This document shows, piece after piece, positions 41,850 to 49,183 of a stretch of 49,183 nucleotides of DNA (its first letter is position 1; every line of letters starts with the position of its first letter). The notes beneath the pieces were generated by a model. It worked only from the letters and a program-made list of their open reading frames with translations, was not told the DNA's origin and made no database searches. The position numbers were made by a program, and so were the translations under genes. The stretch comes from Bacteroidota bacterium (lineage in GTDB: Bacteria; Bacteroidota; Bacteroidia; Chitinophagales; Saprospiraceae). The stretch spans positions 1 through 49,183 of the forward strand of contig CAUJDW010000068.1 in NCBI GenBank assembly GCA_963169455.1, in the 5' to 3' direction.

Positions 41850-42626
41850 ATGCCTTCACCATTTCCCGGCATGGATCCTTTCCTGGAAGGTGAATTATGG
41901 CCGGATGTTCACCATTCACTGGCGACGAAACTGCGCAATATGCTGGCGCCCAGCCTGCACCCCAAATATGTGGCCCGCCTCGAACTGTACACCGTCCTGG
42001 ATGAACACCCGGAGGAAGAAGTCGGGATCATGTACCCGGATGTGGAAGTTTTGCGCCCCCATCCCAAAGTTGAGGCATCACCCTCCGTAGCTGCTCAAAC
42101 GGCAACCCCGGCCACGCTATCCCTTCGGGAAATAGCCCCCGTGGCCGTGCGCATCCCCCTTGTCGAAATCCGCACTGTGGAGGGCATGCAGTTGGTGACT
42201 GCCATTGAAATCCTTTCCCCGGTTAACAAGCGAAAAGGGGGGTGGGAAAACTACCAGAAAAAGCGCAGGGAATTAAAAAATGCGCATATCCATCTGTTGG
42301 AAATCGACCTGCTCCGGCGAGGCCAGCGCGTAATACAACATCCAAACCTTCCGGAAAGCGATTACCTGATCTGCCTGAGCCGGGCCGGCAGCCTCCAAAC
42401 GGATATCTGGGCCATCGACCTTCCAGGCCCACTACCCTCTGTTCCGGTGCCCCTGCAGGCGCCCGACCCCGACCTGGCCATAGGCCTGGGCGCCGCTTTG
42501 CAGGAAATTTACGACGAAGCTTTCTACGGGGCCAGCATCGACTATTCCAAAGCGCCGCCGCCGCCTGACATCCGGGAGGCCTTTGCAGGCTGGATGCAGG
42601 AACTCCTGGCCGCTTATAAACGGTAA
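41850..42626 (+). CDS. DUF4058-family protein
   Basis: A 258-residue cytoplasmic protein of the DUF4058 family, recognised by the N-terminal MPSPFPGMDPFLE, the VHHSLATKLRNML helix, VEIRTVEGMQLVTAIEILSPVNKR, and YQKKRRELKNAHIHLLEIDLLRRG. The middle part, with conserved E-x-LSP-x-NK and a later E-x-D, recalls a restriction-endonuclease-like fold, but no activity is known. It has its own promoter and is convergent, 10 bp apart, with the Lon-domain gene. This family is patchy across cyanobacteria and other phyla. Confidence 0.85.
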   Translation: MPSPFPGMDPFLEGELWPDVHHSLATKLRNMLAPSLHPKYVARLELYTVLDEHPEEEVGIMYPDVEVLRPHPKVEASPSVAAQTATPATLSLREIAPVAVRIPLVEIRTVEGMQLVTAIEILSPVNKRKGGWENYQKKRRELKNAHIHLLEIDLLRRGQRVIQHPNLPESDYLICLSRAGSLQTDIWAIDLPGPLPSVPVPLQAPDPDLAIGLGAALQEIYDEAFYGASIDYSKAPPPPDIREAFAGWMQELLAAYKR

Positions 42627-42636
42627 TCCCCGGGCA

Positions 42637-43272
42637 TCAAAGCTCCGGCGGCGTGATATTCCTGAAATGCCCGTTCATCTGCACTTTTCTCCGCAGTTCC
42701 TCCATTTCGCGCACTTTGGGCAGCAGCTTTTCGAGGTGCGCCTCCATCCACTCCTGCCGTTCCCGCTCTTCCGGTATGCAAAGCAACTCGTACTCCTGCT
42801 CCAGGGTGAGGCCTACCTGGTGCGCAAAGCTGAAAGTGCTCAGGCTTTCCGGGCTGTCGCCTAAATCTTTTTTTACCTTCAGGAGATCGAAGAGTTCAGC
42901 CACCAGCTTCGACAGGCGGGCGCCGGCCAGGGCATCCCCCCTGGTGTTGTACTCAAAGGGCTCGACTTCGGCGGCGCTGTATAGCTTACCGGGGGCCGTG
43001 CGATAGAATTTCCTGATCTTAAACAAGCCGCACCCTTCCGTTTTGATGTCCATTTCCCCATTGGGGTATCTCTTTTCTATGCTTTTCAGCCGGATCTCGG
43101 CGCCTATTTCCATCACCTTGCCGCCGATGTAGGCGGGAATGCCAAAAGTGATGCCTTCCTCCTCACAATCTTTGATGAGCTGCCGGTAGCGGGGTTCGAA
43201 AATGTGCAGGTTGAGGCTCTGGCCCGGGAAAACGACCAGTTGCAGGGGAAAAAGGGGCAGTAATTTATCCAT
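42637..43272 (-). CDS. Lon N-terminal (substrate-binding) domain protein
   Basis: A 211-residue cytoplasmic protein consisting only of the Lon substrate-binding (LAN/PUA-like) domain, without ATPase or protease. The N-terminus LLPLFPLQLVVFPGQSLNLHIFEPRYRQLIKDC is diagnostic, followed by FGIPAY and EGCGLFKI. A helical tail runs from about 130 to 205. Stand-alone proteins of this type are common in Bacteroidota, and their role (possibly recognition of misfolded protein or adaptation of Lon) is not proven. Divergent from the alpha-2-macroglobulin gene. Confidence 0.9.
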   Translation of the reverse strand: MDKLLPLFPLQLVVFPGQSLNLHIFEPRYRQLIKDCEEEGITFGIPAYIGGKVMEIGAEIRLKSIEKRYPNGEMDIKTEGCGLFKIRKFYRTAPGKLYSAAEVEPFEYNTRGDALAGARLSKLVAELFDLLKVKKDLGDSPESLSTFSFAHQVGLTLEQEYELLCIPEERERQEWMEAHLEKLLPKVREMEELRRKVQMNGHFRNITPPEL

Positions 43273-43282
43273 GGCGCGAAAA

Positions 43283-43313
43283 TTGTCAGGTTGGAAAATA
43301 CATGCTACCTTGT
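43283..43313 (+). promoter_or_regulatory. Candidate promoter for the alpha-2-macroglobulin gene
   Basis: TTG (43283-43285), a 20-bp spacer and TACCTTGT (43306-43313), the same layout as before the OmpA lipoprotein gene. The start codon at 43377 lies 63 bp downstream. Confidence 0.4.
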
Positions 43314-43376
43314 ATAGGAATTCCTAACACACATCCGGGAAAGGAGTTGTCCGTTTCCGAAGATAATTCTAAAACC

Positions 43377-46300
43377 ATGACCCAAAAAAAGCTTTTTTCC
43401 GCTCTTTTGCTCTCCCTTTTTGCCTTTACCCTCCTCGCCACCCTCTCGTCCTGCAATAAGGAACGGCGTGCTCAGAAAATGCCGGAGAGCGTCAGTGCCT
43501 ATGTTTATGCCTATACCTCGGGCGCCATTTCCAGGGCCGACCCCATCCGGGTGCGCTTCGCCAGCCTGGCCGCCGAGGAAACGGAGATCGGCCAGGAGCC
43601 CCGGGAGCGTATCCTGTCCTTTTCGCCGGCCATCGAGGGCGTCGCCAAATGGGAGGACGGCCAGACCCTGCGCTTTGAGCCGGCGCAGGCGCTGCAATCC
43701 GGCGAAGCCTTCGTCGCCACGGTCAACCTCAAAGCCGTTTTCCCGGATGTGCCTGCGGAGGCGGAAAGTTTTGAATTCGACTTCCGCACCCGCAGCCAGT
43801 TCTTTGAAGTCCAGGTTGACGGGCTGCACGCGCCCAACCCCAAAGACCTGAGCAAACAGGAAATCCAGGGCAGCCTGCTGTCCGCCGATATGGCGGATGA
43901 CGAAAGCGTGGAAAAAGTGCTGACGGCCCGCCAGAACGGCCGGGCCCTGTCCGTCCGCTGGGACCACTCGGCCGATGGCACGGCGCACTATTTCAACGTC
44001 GAAGGCGTCGCCCGCGGCAACTCGGCCGGCGAGGTGAAGCTGAACTGGGACGGCTCGCCCATCAACGTCAGGTCCAAAGGCAGCCAGGATGTGGAAGTGC
44101 CGGCCATCGACGACTTCAAAGTCACCAGCGCCCGGGCCGTACAGGGCGCGGAATTCTATATCCAGCTCCACTTCTCCGACCCCCTGCTCGAATCACAGAA
44201 CCTCGAAGGGCTGGCCAGCATCAGCGGATACGGCAGCAGCTTCCGCTATCTCATCGACGGGAACGTGCTGAGGCTCTACCCTTCCTCGCGCATCGTCGGC
44301 GAACAGCTCGTACAGGTGAGCCCCGGAATACGCAACGTCAACGACAAAAAAATGCGCTACGCCAGCGAGTGGAACATCAGCATCAACGGCGCCATGCCGG
44401 AGGTGCGCCTCGTGGGCAACGGGGTCATCATGCCCAATTCGGAAGGCCTGATCTTCCCCTTCGAAGCCATCAGCCTCAATGCCGTGGAGGTGGAGGTGTT
44501 CAAGATTTACCACAACAACATCATGCAGTTTCTCCAGACGAATGAACTGGACGGGAACTACGACCTGTACCGCGTCGGGCGCATCATCATGCAGAAAAAG
44601 GCGCCGCTGGCCGCCCTCAACCCCACGGCCAATTCGTCCCAGTGGACGCGTTACGCACTCGACCTCAGCAAACTCATCGAAAAGGACGCCGAGGCCATCT
44701 ACCAGATTCGCATCGGCTTCCGGCCGGAATATTCCACCTATTTCTGCAACGGCAAATCGGAGGAAACCGTCCAGGCCGGCGCCCTGAGGCAGGTGGACGG
44801 CGGCCAGGATGAGGAAGAGATCGCCAGCATCATGGATAGCTGGTACGGGATCGACGGTTATTACGAAGGTTATTCCTGGAACCAGCGGGAAGACCCCTGC
44901 TACCCGGCATACTACAATTCCGACCGCTTCATCCAGCGCAACGTCATGGCGTCCAACATCGGGCTGATTGCCAAAGGCGGGGCCGATAACGCCTACTTCG
45001 TCAGCGCAGCCGACCTGCGCACCGCCGCACCCCTGAGCGGCGCCCAACTGGAATTTTACGACTTCCAGCAACAACTGCTCGGGAAAGCCTCGACGGACAG
45101 CAAAGGCCTGGCCAATATCAGCCTGCCCCGCAAACCCTTCGTGGTGATCGCCCGGCAGGGCAACCAGCGGGGCTACCTCAAACTGGAAGACGGCAGCTCC
45201 CTGTCGATGAGCCGCTTCGACGTGTCCGGCGTGGTTTCCGAAAAAGGGCTCAAGGGCTTTATCTACGGCGAGCGCGGCGTGTGGCGCCCGGGCGACTCCG
45301 TATTCCTGAATTTCGTCCTGGAAGACCGCAACGCCAAACTGCCGCCGAATTACCCCATCTCATTCGAGCTGCGCGACCCGCGCGGCCAGGTGCGGGAAAA
45401 GCGTTCCGTTGCCGGAAAGGCCAATTTCGTTTACCCCCTGCATTTCGCCACCAAAATGGATGACCCCACCGGCTCCTGGATGGCCTCCGTGAAAGCGGGC
45501 GGCGCCACCTTCGAAAAACCGGTGCGCATCGAAACGATTAAGCCCAACCGCATCAAGATCGAGCTGGACTTCGGCAAGCCCGCCCTCAGCGCCGCCGACG
45601 AACCGATCCGGGCCACGCTGCAGGCCAACTGGCTGCACGGCGCCCCGGCCAGGGGGCTGGCGGCAAAGGTGGAAGCCCAACTGAAAACCACCAAAACGGA
45701 ATTTAAAGGCTTCGGCCAATTCACCTTCGACGACCCCGCCCGCTCCTATGAGTCCGAACCCATCACGGCTTTCGATGGCTCGCTCGACGGAGAAGGCCGC
45801 GCCGCCCTGGAATTCCGCCTGGCCGGCAACCTGCTGATGCCGGGCAAATTGTCCGCCACCTTCAAGACCCGCGTCTTCGAAAAAGGCGGCGATTTCAGCA
45901 GCGACACCTACAACCTGCCCTATGACCCCTTCGAAGCCTACGCCGGCATCCGGATCCCCGCCAACAAATACGGCGAACAACGGCTCGACGTGAAGGAAAA
46001 GGGCAACATCAGCTTCGTGTCCCTGAGCAAAGACGGGAAGCCCCTCAGCAACCGCAGGCTCAACGTTGGAGTTTACCGGGTGGAATGGCGCTGGTGGTGG
46101 GACAGCGGCTACGACAATGTCTCGCGCTACAATACCAGCACCCACTACGACGCTCTGATGAAAAAAGAGGTGACGACCAACGGCAAAGGCGAAGCCGGCT
46201 GGACGCTGTCCGTCGACGAATGGGGCCGCTACCTCGTCCGCGTATGCGACGAAGAAAGCGGGCACTGTTCCGGCAGTTATTTCTACGCCGGCTACCCCTG

Positions 46301-48983
46301 GTACGGCGACGACCAGTACGCCTACCGGGAAGCCGCCGCCATGTTGTCCTTCTCCTCCGACAAGGAGAAATACAAGGTCGGCGAAACGGTCAAACTGAGC
46401 CTGCCGGCCGGCGAAAGCGGCCGCGCCCTGGTGACGCTGGAAAACGGAACCCGGGTGGTGGAATCCTTCTGGATAGACTCCAAACAGGGGGAAAACACCT
46501 TCTCCTTCAAAGCGAAACCGGAAATGGCGCCCAACGTTTACGCCCACGTAGCCCTGATCCAGCCCCACGCACAGGTTAAAAACGACCTGCCCATCCGCAT
46601 GTACGGGGTCATACCGATCCTGGTGGAAGACCCGGCCACGCGCCTGGCGCCGAAGATCAAAATGCCGGATGAACTCAGGCCGGAGCAAACGTTCACCGCC
46701 GAAGTTTCCGAAGCCGGCGGCAAGCCCATGGCCTACACCCTGGCCATCGTCGATGAAGGGCTGCTGGGGCTGACCCGCTTCCAGACGCCCAACCCATGGG
46801 ACGCCTTCTACGCCCGCGAAGCCCTGGGCGTCCGCACCTGGGACGTTTACGACCACGTGCTGGGCGCTTACGGCGCCGAGCTGGAACGCCTGCTCAGCAT
46901 CGGCGGCGACGGCGAGATCCGGCGCGGCGCGCAGGAAGACCGCGCCAACCGCTTCAAGCCTGTCGTTATGCACCTGGGGCCCTTCGAACTTAAAAAGGGG
47001 CAGACGGCCAAACACGAGATACGGCTGCCCAACTATGTAGGCGCCGTGCGGGCCATGGTGGTCGCCTCGGGCGCATCGGCCTACGGCAGCGCTGACAAAA
47101 CGGTTCCGGTGCGGCAACCCCTCATGGTGCTGGCCACCCTGCCCCGGGTGCTCAGCCCCGGCGAACAGCTCAAGCTTCCGGTATCCGTTTTTGCCATGGA
47201 CAAAAAAGTGCGCAGCGCCACCGTCAGCGTCCAGGAAAAAGGCGGGCTGGTAAAAGTGATCGGGCCGGCATCCCAAAACCTTCAGTTCTCCGGGCCCGGC
47301 GACCAGTTGGTGGAATTCGACATCGAAGTGGGTAACGCCGTCGGCGTCGCCAGATTTACCATCACCGCAAGCGGCAATGGCGAGACAGCCAAACAGGACA
47401 TCGAAATACAGGTGCGCAACCCGAACCCCTACGTCACGGATGTGGACAGCAAAGTGCTGGATGCCGGGCAGTCCTTCACCTACCAGTTCAGCCCGCCGGG
47501 TATGCCGGGCTCCAACGAGGCCGTACTGGAAGTATCCAGCATCCCGCCCATCAACCTGGGCCAGCGCCTGGAATACCTGCTGGGCTACCCCTACGGTTGC
47601 CTGGAGCAAACCCTCTCGGGCGGCTTCCCGCAGCTTTACGTCCAGAAGCTGATGGAGCTGGACGAAGCCCAGGAAAAGCGCGTGCCAGGCAACATCAAGG
47701 CCACCATCGAGCGGCTGAAGCAGTTCCAGGCCAGCCAGGGCGGCTTTGCCTACTGGCCCGGCGATTCGGAACCCGACCACTGGTCCACCAACTACGCCGG
47801 GCACTTCCTGCTGGAAGCCCAGGCCCTGGGGTATTCCGTGCCGCCCAGCCTGCTTGAAAAATGGGTGCAGTTCCAGAAAAAGGTGTCCCGCATGTGGGAC
47901 CCCAAACAGGCGGAAATGGGCTTCTACTCCAGCAGCAGCCACCAGCTGATGCAGGCCTACCGGCTCTACACCCTGGCCCTGGCCAAACAGCCCGACCTTG
48001 CGGCCATGAACCGCCTGCGGGAATACAGCGGCCTGAGCCTGCCTGCCAAATGGCGGCTGGCGGCCGCCTACGCCCTGGCAGGCAAGCCGGAAGTGGCCAA
48101 ACAGATCACCAGCAAACTGGGCGCCCAGGTGAGCGCCTACCAGGAACTGAGCTACACCTACGGCTCCGAACTGCGCGACCACGCCATGATCCTGGAAACC
48201 CTGGTCCTGCTCAACGAACGGGAAAAAGCGGCGGAACTGGTGCGCTATATTTCCGACGAACTCAGCGGCCAGGAATGGTGCAGCACCCAGGAGATCGCCT
48301 TCTCCCTGCTTGCCGTGGGCAAATACGTGGGCGGCTCGGAGGTGAGCAAACAACTGGCCTTCGCCTACCAGCTCCCGAACGGCAAACAGGTCAACGCCGG
48401 TTCCGACAAACCCGTCATGCAGGTCGAAATACCCATGAACGGCGGCGGCAGGCGGCAGGTGATGGTCAAAAATACGGGCAAGAGCACGCTCTTCACCCGC
48501 GTCATCCGCCGCGGCCAGCCGATAGCAGGTGCGGAGACCGCCAGCGCCCAGGGCATGAAGCTCGAAGTGCTGTATAAAACCACGGAAAACAGGCCCCTCG
48601 ACCCCGGCGCCATCAGCCAGGGCAGCGACTTTGTAGCCGAAGTGCGGGTAACCCATACCGGGCAACGGCCCTTCCGCTTCGAGGAACTGGCCCTGAGCCA
48701 GATATTCCCCTCCGGCTGGGAAATCATCAACACCCGCATGGCCGACGCCGAGGCCTTCAAAACACAAAGCATTGCCGATTACACCGACATCCGCGACGAC
48801 AGGGTAAACACCTTCTTCGGCCTGGGCGAAGGCCAGGTAAGCGTCTTCCGCGTACAGCTCAACGCCGCCTACCAGGGCCGCTTCTACCTGCCGGCCGTGT
48901 CCTGCGAGGCGATGTACGACAACTCCATCAACGCCCGCCTGCCCGGCAGATGGGTCGAAGTGACGGCGCCGAGGGAGATCTGA
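43377..48983 (+). CDS. Alpha-2-macroglobulin lipoprotein with thioester
   Basis: An 1868-residue predicted periplasmic lipoprotein (LSSC, Cys26) of the bacterial alpha-2-macroglobulin family, which traps proteases. MG-type beta domains fill the first half, including the characteristic KGLKGFIYGERGVWRPGDSVFL segment. A CLEQ thioester is present with Cys1408 (YPYGCLEQTLSGGFPQLY), followed by the alpha-helical thioester domain (about 1400-1640; GGFAYWPGDSEPDHWSTNYAGHFLLEA) and a C-terminal receptor-like domain. In many bacteria the partner gene encodes penicillin-binding protein 1C; the window ends 200 bp later, so its presence cannot be judged. The start at 43377 is chosen for its leader; the frame is open 25 codons further upstream. 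Confidence 0.93.
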   Translation: MTQKKLFSALLLSLFAFTLLATLSSCNKERRAQKMPESVSAYVYAYTSGAISRADPIRVRFASLAAEETEIGQEPRERILSFSPAIEGVAKWEDGQTLRFEPAQALQSGEAFVATVNLKAVFPDVPAEAESFEFDFRTRSQFFEVQVDGLHAPNPKDLSKQEIQGSLLSADMADDESVEKVLTARQNGRALSVRWDHSADGTAHYFNVEGVARGNSAGEVKLNWDGSPINVRSKGSQDVEVPAIDDFKVTSARAVQGAEFYIQLHFSDPLLESQNLEGLASISGYGSSFRYLIDGNVLRLYPSSRIVGEQLVQVSPGIRNVNDKKMRYASEWNISINGAMPEVRLVGNGVIMPNSEGLIFPFEAISLNAVEVEVFKIYHNNIMQFLQTNELDGNYDLYRVGRIIMQKKAPLAALNPTANSSQWTRYALDLSKLIEKDAEAIYQIRIGFRPEYSTYFCNGKSEETVQAGALRQVDGGQDEEEIASIMDSWYGIDGYYEGYSWNQREDPCYPAYYNSDRFIQRNVMASNIGLIAKGGADNAYFVSAADLRTAAPLSGAQLEFYDFQQQLLGKASTDSKGLANISLPRKPFVVIARQGNQRGYLKLEDGSSLSMSRFDVSGVVSEKGLKGFIYGERGVWRPGDSVFLNFVLEDRNAKLPPNYPISFELRDPRGQVREKRSVAGKANFVYPLHFATKMDDPTGSWMASVKAGGATFEKPVRIETIKPNRIKIELDFGKPALSAADEPIRATLQANWLHGAPARGLAAKVEAQLKTTKTEFKGFGQFTFDDPARSYESEPITAFDGSLDGEGRAALEFRLAGNLLMPGKLSATFKTRVFEKGGDFSSDTYNLPYDPFEAYAGIRIPANKYGEQRLDVKEKGNISFVSLSKDGKPLSNRRLNVGVYRVEWRWWWDSGYDNVSRYNTSTHYDALMKKEVTTNGKGEAGWTLSVDEWGRYLVRVCDEESGHCSGSYFYAGYPWYGDDQYAYREAAAMLSFSSDKEKYKVGETVKLSLPAGESGRALVTLENGTRVVESFWIDSKQGENTFSFKAKPEMAPNVYAHVALIQPHAQVKNDLPIRMYGVIPILVEDPATRLAPKIKMPDELRPEQTFTAEVSEAGGKPMAYTLAIVDEGLLGLTRFQTPNPWDAFYAREALGVRTWDVYDHVLGAYGAELERLLSIGGDGEIRRGAQEDRANRFKPVVMHLGPFELKKGQTAKHEIRLPNYVGAVRAMVVASGASAYGSADKTVPVRQPLMVLATLPRVLSPGEQLKLPVSVFAMDKKVRSATVSVQEKGGLVKVIGPASQNLQFSGPGDQLVEFDIEVGNAVGVARFTITASGNGETAKQDIEIQVRNPNPYVTDVDSKVLDAGQSFTYQFSPPGMPGSNEAVLEVSSIPPINLGQRLEYLLGYPYGCLEQTLSGGFPQLYVQKLMELDEAQEKRVPGNIKATIERLKQFQASQGGFAYWPGDSEPDHWSTNYAGHFLLEAQALGYSVPPSLLEKWVQFQKKVSRMWDPKQAEMGFYSSSSHQLMQAYRLYTLALAKQPDLAAMNRLREYSGLSLPAKWRLAAAYALAGKPEVAKQITSKLGAQVSAYQELSYTYGSELRDHAMILETLVLLNEREKAAELVRYISDELSGQEWCSTQEIAFSLLAVGKYVGGSEVSKQLAFAYQLPNGKQVNAGSDKPVMQVEIPMNGGGRRQVMVKNTGKSTLFTRVIRRGQPIAGAETASAQGMKLEVLYKTTENRPLDPGAISQGSDFVAEVRVTHTGQRPFRFEELALSQIFPSGWEIINTRMADAEAFKTQSIADYTDIRDDRVNTFFGLGEGQVSVFRVQLNAAYQGRFYLPAVSCEAMYDNSINARLPGRWVEVTAPREI

Positions 48984-49043
48984 GGAATGTAAAATGCCTG
49001 CCCGGCTGCAAGGCAGACGGGGAAAATGCTGAATGTAAAATGG

Positions 49044-49181
49044 AAACATGAGTCATCCCGAATTATGGAAATGACCTCGGAGAGGTCAACCGTTTGTAGA
49101 TGAATAATTTAAAGCGTGAGACGACCTCGGAGAGGTCGAACCTTAAATGCTTCATTGCCGGAATCTTGCCCTTGTGCGGCC
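49044..49181 (-). repeat. Terminal inverted repeat, right copy
   Basis: Reverse complement of 1-138 with one mismatch. It contains the same two hairpins (49072-49088 and 49122-49138). Similarity stops exactly at the AAACATG at 49044, about 60 bp past the alpha-2-macroglobulin stop, and runs to within two bases of the window end. Confidence 0.9.
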
Positions 49182-49183
49182 TC

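Noticed and set aside
45360-49049. A very long open frame on the minus strand across the alpha-2-macroglobulin gene
   Set aside because: It mirrors the GC-rich codon pattern of the real gene. Its translation has no family motifs, while the plus strand has a leader, MG domains and CLEQ. Similar antisense frames occur over the sensor, sufB, sufD and AAA genes.
1-49183. The whole window as a transposon or plasmid-like element bounded by inverted repeats
   Set aside because: The content is ordinary chromosomal genes (suf operon, tRNA, galK), with no transposase, integrase or replication gene. A dispersed repeat that stopped assembly is simpler.

Overview
This GC-rich window (visibly near 60 percent, outside one AT-richer patch) looks like chromosome from a bacterium of the Bacteroidota, most likely Saprospiraceae/Lewinella-like. 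The evidence is a M43 protease with a type IX secretion (T9SS) sorting domain, a PorE-like TPR/PD40/OmpA protein, DUF6438, GIN-domain (DUF2807) and DUF1573 proteins, a propeller-type hybrid sensor, the gene order sufBCDSE-DUF59, and several promoters with the Bacteroidota -7 box (TAnnTTTG or close variants). The assignment is from gene content only. Both ends of the window carry the same 138-bp sequence in inverted orientation, so it is probably a contig cut at a dispersed repeat.

Layout. 1-0.25 kb: terminal repeat and an intergenic repeat. 0.25-7.35 kb: cell-envelope genes (cohesin-like lipoprotein, OmpA lipoprotein, secreted M43 protease, DUF6438 protein, GIN lipoprotein, PorE-like protein). 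7.5-15.5 kb: MOSC protein, UbiA-type prenyltransferase, DUF1573 lipoprotein, CLC channel with CBS domains, a divergent Clp/Hsp100-type double AAA protein, and a DUF819 membrane protein. 15.6-18.7 kb: ECF sigma factor followed by a membrane Ser/Thr kinase with TPRs. 18.7-21.9 kb: a cytolysin-like lipoprotein with an unusual C-terminus, then galactokinase. 22-25.2 kb: tRNA-Ser(UGA), a foreign-looking DUF433/DUF5615 toxin-antitoxin pair lying between two copies of the 5' end of the agmatine deiminase gene, then agmatine deiminase and N-carbamoylputrescine amidase (agmatine to putrescine). 25.3-29.6 kb: a gingipain-family protein without an evident export signal and an unknown lipoprotein. 29.9-35.3 kb: a giant one-protein signalling system (propeller, discoidin domain, histidine kinase, receiver, nucleotide cyclase). 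35.5-41.8 kb: the complete SUF iron-sulfur operon ending in a cysteine-bearing Rrf2 regulator. 41.8-49 kb: DUF4058 protein, Lon N-domain protein and an alpha-2-macroglobulin lipoprotein.

The strongest leads for new biology are the sensor kinase that ends in a cyclase and carries a discoidin domain inside its propeller, the cytolysin-like protein whose membrane-binding domain is replaced by a four-repeat module, the toxin-antitoxin insertion that split or duplicated the start of the agmatine deiminase gene, the leaderless gingipain-like protein, and the hairpin-bearing terminal repeat.
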